From Nitrospira sp. (GTDB lineage: Bacteria; Nitrospirota; Nitrospiria; Nitrospirales; Nitrospiraceae): a stretch of DNA of 64,000 nt. The first letter of the stretch is position 1. Each line of letters starts with the position of its first letter. A program made the translations under genes and the position numbers. Location: positions 1 to 64,000 of the forward strand of contig JACOEL010000012.1 of the NCBI GenBank assembly GCA_024998625.1, read 5' to 3'. Below, one piece after another: positions 9,291 to 16,548 of the stretch. The notes beneath the pieces are model-generated. The model was not told the DNA's origin and did not search any database. It saw nothing but the letters and a program-made list of their open reading frames with translations.

Positions 9291-9306
9291 TGGCACAAGG
9301 CCTGCT
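9291..9306 (+). promoter_or_regulatory. Sigma-54 (-24/-12) promoter of the first pilin
   Basis: TGGCAC-AAGGC-CTGCT matches the sigma-54 consensus TGGCAC-N5-TTGCW at all but one position, with the invariant GG (9292-9293) and GC (9304-9305) exactly ten bases apart. Predicted transcription start is near 9316, about 70 bases before the pilin ATG at 9386. Pilin genes are well-known sigma-54 targets. Confidence 0.75.
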
Positions 9307-9385
9307 TATAGAGCCCATATCTGCAGGGCGTCGGTGGTGGGTGAGCAGGTAAATCGGTTTTTCAGGATGTCTGTGCCCAAGTTCC

Positions 9386-9913
9386 ATGCTGACTACATCG
9401 AAGCAACAAGGGTTCACGCTGATCGAATTGATGGTCGTGGTGGTGATTGTGGGAGTTCTCGCTGCGTTTGCCATCCCCAATTTTCTTCGATACCGGGCGC
9501 AGGCGATGCAGGCTGAGGCACGGTCGAACTTGGCGGGTATCTTCGTGGCAGAGACCTCGTTCTTCAGTGAGCGGAAAGAATATGGGAATTTTACAGATGT
9601 GGGCTTTGCCATCGCCGAAGGCGGGACGAACCGCTACACCTATCGGTCCGGTCTGGGAATTGGATCGGGGATGGGGCCGAACGGGGGCAATCTCTGTGGA
9701 CCGTCCAGCAGCTGTGACACGATTCAGACGGCGTCTCCGATGCCAGGGGCAATGACATATACGGGAGCGGTAGGTAGCGCGACGGCATCCGCCTCTGGAT
9801 TTACGGCCACCGCCGCAGCGGATCTCGATGGAGATGCCACGCATGACGGCTGGTATGTGAACGATGCGAAGCAGGGATTGAACGGGGCGGAGCCCAATGA
9901 TGTGTCGAGTTAG
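9386..9913 (+). CDS. Type IV major-pilin-like prepilin (copy 1)
   Basis: A 175-residue type IVa prepilin. A nine-residue leader ends in Gly (MLTTSKQQG). The cut site is G/FTLIE, giving a mature N-terminal Phe for methylation and the conserved Glu5, followed by a hydrophobic helix ([26 protein letters not shown]). The globular part has a Cys pair (NLCGPSSSC), a low-complexity Ser/Ala/Thr stretch and an acidic loop DLDGDATHDGW, and ends in PNDVSS. A peptidase such as PilD must cleave it; none is in the window. No strong ribosome site precedes the ATG, unlike copy 2. It is a paralogue of the next gene: leader, Cys pair, acidic loop and C-terminal Ser all correspond. Confidence 0.92.
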   Translation: MLTTSKQQGFTLIELMVVVVIVGVLAAFAIPNFLRYRAQAMQAEARSNLAGIFVAETSFFSERKEYGNFTDVGFAIAEGGTNRYTYRSGLGIGSGMGPNGGNLCGPSSSCDTIQTASPMPGAMTYTGAVGSATASASGFTATAAADLDGDATHDGWYVNDAKQGLNGAEPNDVSS

Positions 9914-10049
9914 TGAGAGCGCAAAACTTGTCAGAAGATGACGGAAAACGGAATGGAGTTCAGGCGGCGAGGCCAGAGGTTACGGACGGAATGGAGCTAA
10001 GTAAAGGAAATATAGAAGAAATGATAAGGAACTACAGGAAGGAGGTGTT

Positions 10050-10065
10050 GGGCATAGAATCTGCT
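10050..10065 (+). promoter_or_regulatory. Sigma-54 (-24/-12) promoter of the second pilin
   Basis: GGGCAT-AGAAT-CTGCT has the invariant GG (10051-10052) and GC (10063-10064) exactly ten bases apart. The -12 block CTGCT is identical to that of the first pilin promoter. Predicted start is near 10076, about 90 bases ahead of the ATG at 10167. Confidence 0.65.
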
Positions 10066-10166
10066 GTTCCCAAGATCTGCTAGGCTTGAAAAAAGCTGTG
10101 TCGTACGAAGAGGCAAGGGAGAAGAACGTGTCGTATGAAGTGGCAACATTAGGAAAGGGAGGAAGT

Positions 10167-10688
10167 ATGTTGAAGCAAATCAAGGGTCAAAAAGGTTTTA
10201 CGTTGATCGAGTTGATGATCGTTGTGGCGATCATCGGTATCTTGGCGGCCATCGCCATTCCGAACTTCTTGCGTTACCAGGCGAAGTCCCGGCAGTCTGA
10301 AGCCAAGACTAACCTGGGCGCGATTTTCGTGGCGGAGACGGCTTATCTCAGCGAAAATTCACGTTACGGAAGCTTCTCGGAGATCGGCTATGCTCTGGCC
10401 GGCACGACGAACCGGTATACGTATCGCAGCCCGGCGATCCTTGGTAACGCTGCATCGTCTAACACGGTGGGTGTCGACCAGATCCCCTGTGGCGCCCCGG
10501 TGGGTTGCACGGTTCAAACTGATGCGGCTCCCGCCGTGCCCTCTTTGGCCAGCTCGACGGCCGGGTCAGTTGGCTTCACCGCTTCGGCCGTGGCCAGCAT
10601 CGACAACGACCCGACGATCGATGGTTGGTCCGTCAATGATATCAAGGGCGGTCTGACCGTGGCGGTTCCTGACGACGTGATCAGCTAA
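10167..10688 (+). CDS. pilA: Type IV pilin PilA (copy 2)
   Basis: A 173-residue prepilin. The start at 10167 follows GGGAGGAAGT, a strong ribosome site, and gives a ten-residue leader ([10 protein letters not shown]) cut before [20 protein letters not shown]; Glu5 is present. A longer frame to 10086 would put 27 extra residues before a normal leader and is unlikely. The globular part has a Cys pair (IPCGAPVGC), an acidic loop [11 protein letters not shown] and the terminus PDDVIS. The better ribosome site and closer fit to the PilA consensus make this the likelier main subunit. It has its own sigma-54 element and an 11-bp terminator hairpin, so it is probably transcribed alone or together with copy 1. 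Confidence 0.95.
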   Translation: MLKQIKGQKGFTLIELMIVVAIIGILAAIAIPNFLRYQAKSRQSEAKTNLGAIFVAETAYLSENSRYGSFSEIGYALAGTTNRYTYRSPAILGNAASSNTVGVDQIPCGAPVGCTVQTDAAPAVPSLASSTAGSVGFTASAVASIDNDPTIDGWSVNDIKGGLTVAVPDDVIS

Positions 10689-10715
10689 CGATCAGTCGCA
10701 GGGCTTTTCAGAGAC

Positions 10716-10740
10716 GGGGGAGGAACCACGTTCCTCCCCC
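10716..10740 (+). terminator. Terminator after the pilin genes
   Basis: A perfect 11-bp GC-rich stem (10716-10726 with 10730-10740) closes a three-base loop and is followed by GCTTTCATT. It begins 27 bases after the pilA stop. The T tract is short, but stem strength and position support termination. Confidence 0.75.
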
Positions 10741-10905
10741 GCTTTCATTCCGGCTGACCGAGCAACCAATTCCGCGATCCATTCGCCGGCAGTCGCTCTA
10801 GCCGTTACCGCCTGCCCCGCCACAGTATTCAAATTCACTTTGCCAAATTGGGCTTGTCTGATAAAGCAGGAGATATCCGCTTCGGCAAGTGACCAAGACG
10901 TCGCT

Positions 10906-12903
10906 ATGAACATGCTGCCTCCCATTTCGTTGCTGCTGGTCAGCGCACTCGTGATCTTCTCGCCCCTGCAGGAAGGCGGCACGACTCATCCCGCGCAAAT
11001 GATCATCAGGCTGTTGATCGTAACGTGGCTGGGAATCGTGCTGGCGGCCGGCATTCGCGCCGGGCGACTTGCCATCCCTGTGTTGACGATGCGGTACGTG
11101 GTGCTGGCGTTTGTCGGTCTGGCTTTGCTGGCGACCATCCTTTCACCCTACGCTCATCCGAGCCGCCAGTGGTTCATTGTGATCGTGGGGTACGCGACGT
11201 TGTTCTATTTACTTGTCTCGTTCGTCGAGCGGTGGGAGCATATTCGCAGGCTGACCGTTGTGATCGTGCTGATGGGCGTGGGCGAAGCAGGCTGGGCCAT
11301 CATGCAAGGATTGGCATGGAATGTCCTCAGGCCAAGCGGCACGTTCTTCAATCCCAATTTTCTTGCCGGATATCTCACGGTGGCCTGGACGATTCTGTTC
11401 AGCGTCGCCGTCTACGGGTATAGACAGGTCCCGGCACGTTCACGGCGGTGGATGTCTCCCGTTCTGTGGTGGATCGGGCTGGGGACAGCGTTGGGCGGCC
11501 TGTTCCTGGCTGTTCTGTTGACCCAGTCGCGGGGGGGCATGGTCGTATTCCTCGTCGGGTCGATCTTTGTGCTGACGGCCCGGTATGGATGGAAATTGGC
11601 CGGCAGCTGTGCGGCCGTGGTGGTGTTGCTCGGACTGTTTGTCCCGACGCCGGTCCGTGATCGAGTGTTGGCGGAGCATCAACAGAATCCTGTGTCCTAT
11701 GCTCGTTGGCAGATGTGGCAGGGCGCGGTCGCACAGATGGTTGACCATCCGTTTGGCATCGGGTTGGGGCTGTATCAATACACGTTTCCTCTCTATGCGT
11801 TTCCGGTTGAGGGTGAAATTTCCCGGTTTGGAAAAGTGGCACAGACCCCACACAACGATTACCTGCAGTTGGGCGTCGAGATGGGGCCTGGATCGATTCT
11901 CGTGTTTGGCATCGGGATTGTCTTGCTCCTCCGCGAGCTACGGCGGGTGCTTCACTCTCGACTGCGGTGTTGGCAGAGAAGTCTGATGGTGGGGGCGGGG
12001 GGTGGAGCCATCGCACTACTGGTCCATGCCATGCTTGACTCGAGTTTGCGCGAGTCGGCTCTCGCGATCCTGCTGGTGCTCTGTGGCGCATTGATTGTGT
12101 CGGCCGCACGGCTGGCACAGCGGAAAACCGACAACGTGTCTGTCATACCGATCCATTCACGATGGGCGTGGGGAATCGGGGCGGCGTGTCTGGTGCTGGT
12201 TGCCGGGGCAGAAGTGACGCGAATGGGTGTGGCCTGGATGAAGTTTGACAGGGCTTCTCGTCAGGCCATGGCAGGTGAAACGGATGCGGCGATCGAAGGA
12301 CTGAAGACCGCGGTAGCATTGGATCCAGGTAAGGCGCTGTACCATCACGGCCTGGGATCAGTCTATGCGAGGGCCTTCGAAGCCTCCCGCGACAAGCAGG
12401 TGTTCCAACTGGCCTATGCGGAGTTTAAGCGCGCGATCGAACTGAATCCGCTCGATAGCCGCCTGCTCGGGCTCTTGGGGCAGCTCTATGCTTCCGCAGC
12501 GAAAGTTCCCACTGCTCCGGTGGCATCCGATGATCAGCAGAAAGTCTGGTTGCGTGCTGCGGTTCAAGTCTACGAACGGGCCATCCGGCTTGCGCCGTTT
12601 TCCGCGATGTATCGATACGAACAGGCCCGGCTTTACTGGATGCTGGGTGAGCGGAACGACGCAGAACGTCGGGCAGCAGAGGCGGAAAATCTGGAGCCGA
12701 ATTTTCTGCCGGCTCGTGCGTTGCTGGCTCGCCTGTGGATTGAAGCAGGGCAGGTCGACGAAGCCAGAGGGCAATTGCGTGAAATTCTGGCACGGCAGGC
12801 GCGCTACAAGGAGTGGAGCAAGACGAGTCTCGACCAGGCATTTTTGAATGTCGACGTCGCCCCGCTTCGTGCTGCAGTCGGAGAAAAGACGGTCGCCGGA
12901 TGA
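10906..12903 (+). CDS. O-antigen ligase (Wzy_C) family membrane protein with C-terminal TPRs
   Basis: A 665-residue integral membrane glycan ligase/polymerase-fold protein. About ten to twelve hydrophobic segments fill residues 1-430. Family hallmarks are GTFFNPNFLAG (~146) and TPHNDYLQLGVEMG, with a conserved His near 316, in the large periplasmic loop. The C-terminal ~200 residues are TPR-like (TAVALDPGKALYHHGLGSVY, AIELNPLDSRL). The ATG at 10906 opens with a clean membrane segment; a frame to 10840 adds an unlikely polar stretch. Wzy_C proteins include O-antigen ligase WaaL, polymerase Wzy, and the pilin/protein glycosyltransferases PglL, PilO and TfpO. Position directly behind two pilins favours pilin glycosylation, but this is context only. 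Its stop overlaps the next start (ATGA at 12900). Confidence 0.85.
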   Translation: MNMLPPISLLLVSALVIFSPLQEGGTTHPAQMIIRLLIVTWLGIVLAAGIRAGRLAIPVLTMRYVVLAFVGLALLATILSPYAHPSRQWFIVIVGYATLFYLLVSFVERWEHIRRLTVVIVLMGVGEAGWAIMQGLAWNVLRPSGTFFNPNFLAGYLTVAWTILFSVAVYGYRQVPARSRRWMSPVLWWIGLGTALGGLFLAVLLTQSRGGMVVFLVGSIFVLTARYGWKLAGSCAAVVVLLGLFVPTPVRDRVLAEHQQNPVSYARWQMWQGAVAQMVDHPFGIGLGLYQYTFPLYAFPVEGEISRFGKVAQTPHNDYLQLGVEMGPGSILVFGIGIVLLLRELRRVLHSRLRCWQRSLMVGAGGGAIALLVHAMLDSSLRESALAILLVLCGALIVSAARLAQRKTDNVSVIPIHSRWAWGIGAACLVLVAGAEVTRMGVAWMKFDRASRQAMAGETDAAIEGLKTAVALDPGKALYHHGLGSVYARAFEASRDKQVFQLAYAEFKRAIELNPLDSRLLGLLGQLYASAAKVPTAPVASDDQQKVWLRAAVQVYERAIRLAPFSAMYRYEQARLYWMLGERNDAERRAAEAENLEPNFLPARALLARLWIEAGQVDEARGQLREILARQARYKEWSKTSLDQAFLNVDVAPLRAAVGEKTVAG

Positions 12904-13841
12904 AGGGCAGGACCTTGAAGCAGGGACTGATTCAGACAACCTTGGGATTGATGCTGCTCGCCGGTTCCTCGGTACTGCTTCATCTCCTGGATGGTCAACG
13001 GACTGCGGTGGCGCGAGCCGAGCAGCTGGCCTATCTCCCGAAAGGGGAATACCTGAAATTGGCGGTGCTCGGCTATCGGCAGGTCGTCGCGGATCTGATC
13101 TGGCTGCAGGCGGTTCAGCACATCGGTGCAAAGCGGGACACGCAGCTTGGGTATACCTGGACCTATCATGCCGTGGATGTTCTGACGGACCTGGATCCCA
13201 CCTTCGTTCCCCCCTATCAAGCCACCGGGTTGTTTCTTGGAGTGCTGGTTGGCCGACAAGAGGAAGGCCTGGCGATCCTAGGCAAGGGAATCCGTCACAA
13301 CCCATCGAGCTGGCAACTGCCGTTTCTAGCCGGATATGTCTCGTATTATGAACTCTGCAATCCGGTTGCGGGAGGGGAATACCTTCGCATCGCGGCACGC
13401 GTTCCCGGTTCCCCGGCCTATCTTCCTCAGTTGGCCGCGCGCATGACGGTCGAGAGCGGTGACCCGACGGCGGCGCTCGAATTTCTGGACCGGTTCTCCC
13501 GGAGCGTGACCGACGAACGGGTTCGCGAGGCCCTTCTGCAACGTATGAAAGAAATCGTCCAGGAAAAGGATCTGCGTTTCCTGGAAGAGAGCATCAGCCG
13601 CTATCGCGCAAAGTATGGGCAGCCTCCGGCAAAGCTTGAAGATCTGATGCTGCACGGGATCATTCAGCAACTGCCGGCGGATCCTTTGGGTGGTGAGTAT
13701 GAGGTCGATGCCTTCAGCGGAGTTGTTCGTGCGACGTCGAAGCGTGACCGGCTTCGCATTCATGAAAAGGTGGCTTGTCAGGCAAAAGCCGGCGACGTGA
13801 GGCCTCAGGCATGGGCCAATCCCCTCCCGGCCCTGAAATGA
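12900..13841 (+). CDS. Membrane-anchored protein of unknown function in the pilus module
   Basis: A 313-residue protein. The ATG at 12900 overlaps the preceding stop; one membrane segment (LIQTTLGLMLLAGSSVLLHLL) is followed by a soluble part. The middle is helical and repeat-like (PTFVPPYQATGLFLGVLVGRQ, LAILGKGIRHNPSSWQLPF), reminiscent of degenerate TPRs. The end (LPADPLGGEYEVDAFSGVV) resembles the PxDPxGxxY signature seen in type II pseudopilin-like C-termini. I do not recognise a named family with certainty. It is translationally coupled to the glycan ligase and lies 15 bases before an ABC ATPase, the position of PilG in the Myxococcus PilG-PilH-PilI trio. Confidence 0.75.
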   Translation: MKGRTLKQGLIQTTLGLMLLAGSSVLLHLLDGQRTAVARAEQLAYLPKGEYLKLAVLGYRQVVADLIWLQAVQHIGAKRDTQLGYTWTYHAVDVLTDLDPTFVPPYQATGLFLGVLVGRQEEGLAILGKGIRHNPSSWQLPFLAGYVSYYELCNPVAGGEYLRIAARVPGSPAYLPQLAARMTVESGDPTAALEFLDRFSRSVTDERVREALLQRMKEIVQEKDLRFLEESISRYRAKYGQPPAKLEDLMLHGIIQQLPADPLGGEYEVDAFSGVVRATSKRDRLRIHEKVACQAKAGDVRPQAWANPLPALK

Positions 13842-13856
13842 AGATGGAGGCGTTTC

Positions 13857-14828
13857 GTGGACGATATTGTCACTGAAGATCTGAGTAAATCGTACCCGTC
13901 CGGTTGGCCAGGCCGGCCGCCGTTCGTTGCCTTGGATGGCCTGTCATTGACGGTCCGGCGGGGAGAAATCTTCGGCTTTCTCGGTCCGAACGGTGCCGGA
14001 AAAACCACGACCTTAAAAATCCTTCTCGGACTCGTTCGCGCGACCAGCGGGCGCGCGCATCTGCTGGGCGAGCCGGCTGGCGATGTGGCGACTCGCCGTC
14101 GGATCGGTTTTCTTCCCGAGTCGCCCTATTTTTATGATTATTTGACCGCGGAAGAGTTCCTCGGCTTTTACGGGGAATTGGCCGGCTTGAGTCGCGCCGT
14201 CACCACTCAGCGGGTGGACGAACTGTTGCAGCTCGTCGGGTTGGGCGAGGCGCGCACGAGGCAGTTGAGGAAGTTCTCCAAAGGGATGCTGCAACGCATC
14301 GGCCTCGCACAGGCACTCATCCACGATCCCGAACTGGTCATTCTCGACGAGCCCATGACCGGTTTGGACCCGGTCGGCAGAAAGCAGGTACGTGACCTGA
14401 TTTTGAGTCTGCGGGATCGGGGAAAGACGGTCTTTTTCAGTACACACATTTTGCACGACGTCGAAATGATCTGCGACCGCGTCGGTATCGTCATGAAAGG
14501 GCGGTTGGTGGCCAGCGGCCGGGTCAATGAACTGGTCCGCCAAGACCATATCCAATCGGTCGAGATCGTATGCCAGCATATCAAGACGGAGGGCAATGCT
14601 CTCATTCACTCGCTCGCCACGCGGGTGTTGCAGCAGGGCCCGCAATGCTTGATCGTGCTGCCCAGTCCTGATGCGGTGGATGTCCTGGTGGGTGAGATCC
14701 GTCGTCAGGGGGGGCGCCTGCTTTCGGTGACGCCTCATAAGGCCTCCCTCGAAGATTTGTTTTTCCATGAGGCCGCGCAAGCGGTCTCACGTGTGCCGGC
14801 GCATGTGACCAGTGGGAGGGTGTCCTGA
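13857..14828 (+). CDS. ABC transporter ATP-binding protein of the pilus module (PilH-like)
   Basis: A 323-residue ABC-2 type ATPase. GTG start at 13857, preceded by GGAGG (13846-13850). Walker A GPNGAGKTT (~43-51), Q-loop region, signature RKFSKGMLQRIGLAQAL, Walker B LVILDEPMTGLDP, and switch His in FFSTHILHDVE. A C-terminal ~80-residue extension follows the nucleotide-binding domain. The next gene is a six-segment permease two bases downstream. Such pairs export or gate substrates; in Myxococcus xanthus PilH/PilI are required for pilus assembly. The same function here is inferred from the pilins and coupled genes upstream. Confidence 0.88.
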   Translation: MDDIVTEDLSKSYPSGWPGRPPFVALDGLSLTVRRGEIFGFLGPNGAGKTTTLKILLGLVRATSGRAHLLGEPAGDVATRRRIGFLPESPYFYDYLTAEEFLGFYGELAGLSRAVTTQRVDELLQLVGLGEARTRQLRKFSKGMLQRIGLAQALIHDPELVILDEPMTGLDPVGRKQVRDLILSLRDRGKTVFFSTHILHDVEMICDRVGIVMKGRLVASGRVNELVRQDHIQSVEIVCQHIKTEGNALIHSLATRVLQQGPQCLIVLPSPDAVDVLVGEIRRQGGRLLSVTPHKASLEDLFFHEAAQAVSRVPAHVTSGRVS

Positions 14829-14829
14829 T

Positions 14830-15594
14830 ATGGGTGCGATCGGGGTCATCGCAGTGAATGCGTTCCGTGAAAGCCTGAGAGATAAGATACTCTACAATTT
14901 GGTGTTGTTCGCCGGGTTACTCATTGGACTGTCGGTGCTGCTCGCGGACCTCTCCATTACCGAGCATCACAAGGTGATCGCGGATATGGGCCTGGCGGCA
15001 ATCAATCTGATCGGCGTGATTATCGCCATGTTCGTCGGCATCAGTTTGGTCAATAAGGAAATCGAGCGACGCACGATCTATACGATCATGGCCCGTCCGA
15101 TCAGCCGCAGCTTTTTCATTATGGGAAAATATTTCGGCCTGACGTTGACGCTCCTGGTGAATATGTCCGTCATGCTGGCCGTCTTCCTGCTCACACTCTG
15201 GCTCTACCATGTCCCGATCGAGCCTTCACTGTTCCAGGCCGTGCAATTGATGTTCGTCGAGATTCTGGTGGTGACGGCGATCGCGCTTTTTTTCTCGACG
15301 TTTACTTCCTCGACGCTCAGCGCCATTTTTACCTTGGGGCTGTATGTCATCGGGCATCTGACTGCGGACCTGAGGGCGATGGTGGCGAATAGTGAGGGCG
15401 TGGTCGGGAAGGCAGTGGTCGACCTGTTGTACTACCTTTGTCCGAATCTGGAAATGCTTAATATCAAGGGCCAGGCGGCTGTGGGTGTTTCTGTCGCACC
15501 GGAGTATATGATGCTCGCGTCCCTCTACGGGTTGCTGTACGCGGGGGTGTTGCTGACGGGTGCCTGCCTGGTGTTTCAACGGCGAGATTTCTGA
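14830..15594 (+). CDS. ABC-2 type permease of the pilus module (PilI-like)
   Basis: A 254-residue membrane protein with about six hydrophobic segments (IGVIAVNAFRESLRDKILYN opening, then LVLFAGLLIGLSVLLADL, LIGVIIAMFVGISLV, LTLLVNMSVMLAVFLLTLWL, LVVTAIALFFSTFTSSTLSA and the C-terminal GLLYAGVLLTGACLVF). The ATG at 14830 is preceded by GGGAGG; an in-frame GTG at 14812 would overlap the ATPase. The pattern VNKEIERRTIYTIMARPISR between segments two and three is typical of ABC-2 permeases that work with CcmA-like ATPases. It is the last gene of the pilus module; a 129-base gap follows before the polysaccharide exporter. Confidence 0.87.
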   Translation: MGAIGVIAVNAFRESLRDKILYNLVLFAGLLIGLSVLLADLSITEHHKVIADMGLAAINLIGVIIAMFVGISLVNKEIERRTIYTIMARPISRSFFIMGKYFGLTLTLLVNMSVMLAVFLLTLWLYHVPIEPSLFQAVQLMFVEILVVTAIALFFSTFTSSTLSAIFTLGLYVIGHLTADLRAMVANSEGVVGKAVVDLLYYLCPNLEMLNIKGQAAVGVSVAPEYMMLASLYGLLYAGVLLTGACLVFQRRDF

Positions 15595-15723
15595 TCCACG
15601 GTCCTGCTGCATCGGTGCGCTGAAGCGGCGCGACGAGTCTCATCACTGATAGGGCGTCACGCGCATCATTCCTGCCCAGGCCAGACGGCCGGACGGCGGG
15701 GGTTCTCAGCCAAAGGCTACGAA

Positions 15724-16548
15724 ATGGCGTCGCGGCAATACGGCCTCTCCCCCCTCATGGTCTTTACCAGTATGTCCTCGCATTGGAACCTGCTCTGCCT
15801 ATTGACCAAGCGCGAAATCGTCAGCCGTTATCGAGGGTCGCTGCTGGGCGTGGTATGGGCGTTTCTGCATCCGACGGTCATGCTGGCTGTGTATACGATT
15901 GTGTTCAGGGGCGCGTTCGGTATGCGGTGGGGGCGGGACGGCGAGAGTGCCCTGGATTTCGGCCTCCTGCTGTTCTCGGGGCTGATCATTCATGCCTTGT
16001 TTGCTGAGAGTATTCATCGGGCGCCGTACCTGATCGTGAATCATAGCAACTACGTCAAAAAGATTGTCTTTCCGCTGGAAATTCTCGCCTGGACTTCCCT
16101 CGGCGCGGCGCTCTTTCACGCGGCCATCAGTGCACTTGTGTTGATCGTCTTTTACGGTATCCTCCACCATTCGCTGCATTGGACGATGTTGTTGATCCCT
16201 GTCCTACTCCTGCCGCTGGCCCTGGTGACGATCGGAATCTCCTGGTTTCTCGCCTCCGCCGGTGTGTTCCTGAGGGATCTCGGTCACGCGAGCGGCCCGG
16301 TCACCACTGTGATGTTGTTTCTGTCGCCGGTGTTCTATCCGGCCTCGGCATTGCCTGAACCCTATCGGGTCCTGCTCCATGCGAATCCGCTCACCTTTCT
16401 CATCACTCAAGCGCAGGATGTGCTCATCTGGGGAAAGGCTCCATCCTGGGTCGGCATCGGCCTCTATTGTGTGTGCAGCTACCTGATCGCATGGGCCGGG
16501 CTCCTGTGGTTTCAGAAGACACGGAAGGCGTTTGCCGATGTCCTCTGA
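15724..16548 (+). CDS. wzm: Polysaccharide ABC exporter permease
   Basis: A 274-residue ABC-2 permease that moves a lipid-linked polysaccharide across the inner membrane. The N-terminal amphipathic entry is followed by LLCLLTKREIVSRYRGSLLGVVWAFLHP, the classic Wzm/KpsM/TagG gate-helix signature. About six membrane segments follow, including GISWFLASAGVFLRDLGHA and MLFLSPVFYPASALPEPYR. The Wzt ATPase start lies inside the last codons of this gene, so the two are translationally coupled. This gene opens the polysaccharide cluster that runs to 32822. Confidence 0.93.
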   Translation: MASRQYGLSPLMVFTSMSSHWNLLCLLTKREIVSRYRGSLLGVVWAFLHPTVMLAVYTIVFRGAFGMRWGRDGESALDFGLLLFSGLIIHALFAESIHRAPYLIVNHSNYVKKIVFPLEILAWTSLGAALFHAAISALVLIVFYGILHHSLHWTMLLIPVLLLPLALVTIGISWFLASAGVFLRDLGHASGPVTTVMLFLSPVFYPASALPEPYRVLLHANPLTFLITQAQDVLIWGKAPSWVGIGLYCVCSYLIAWAGLLWFQKTRKAFADVL

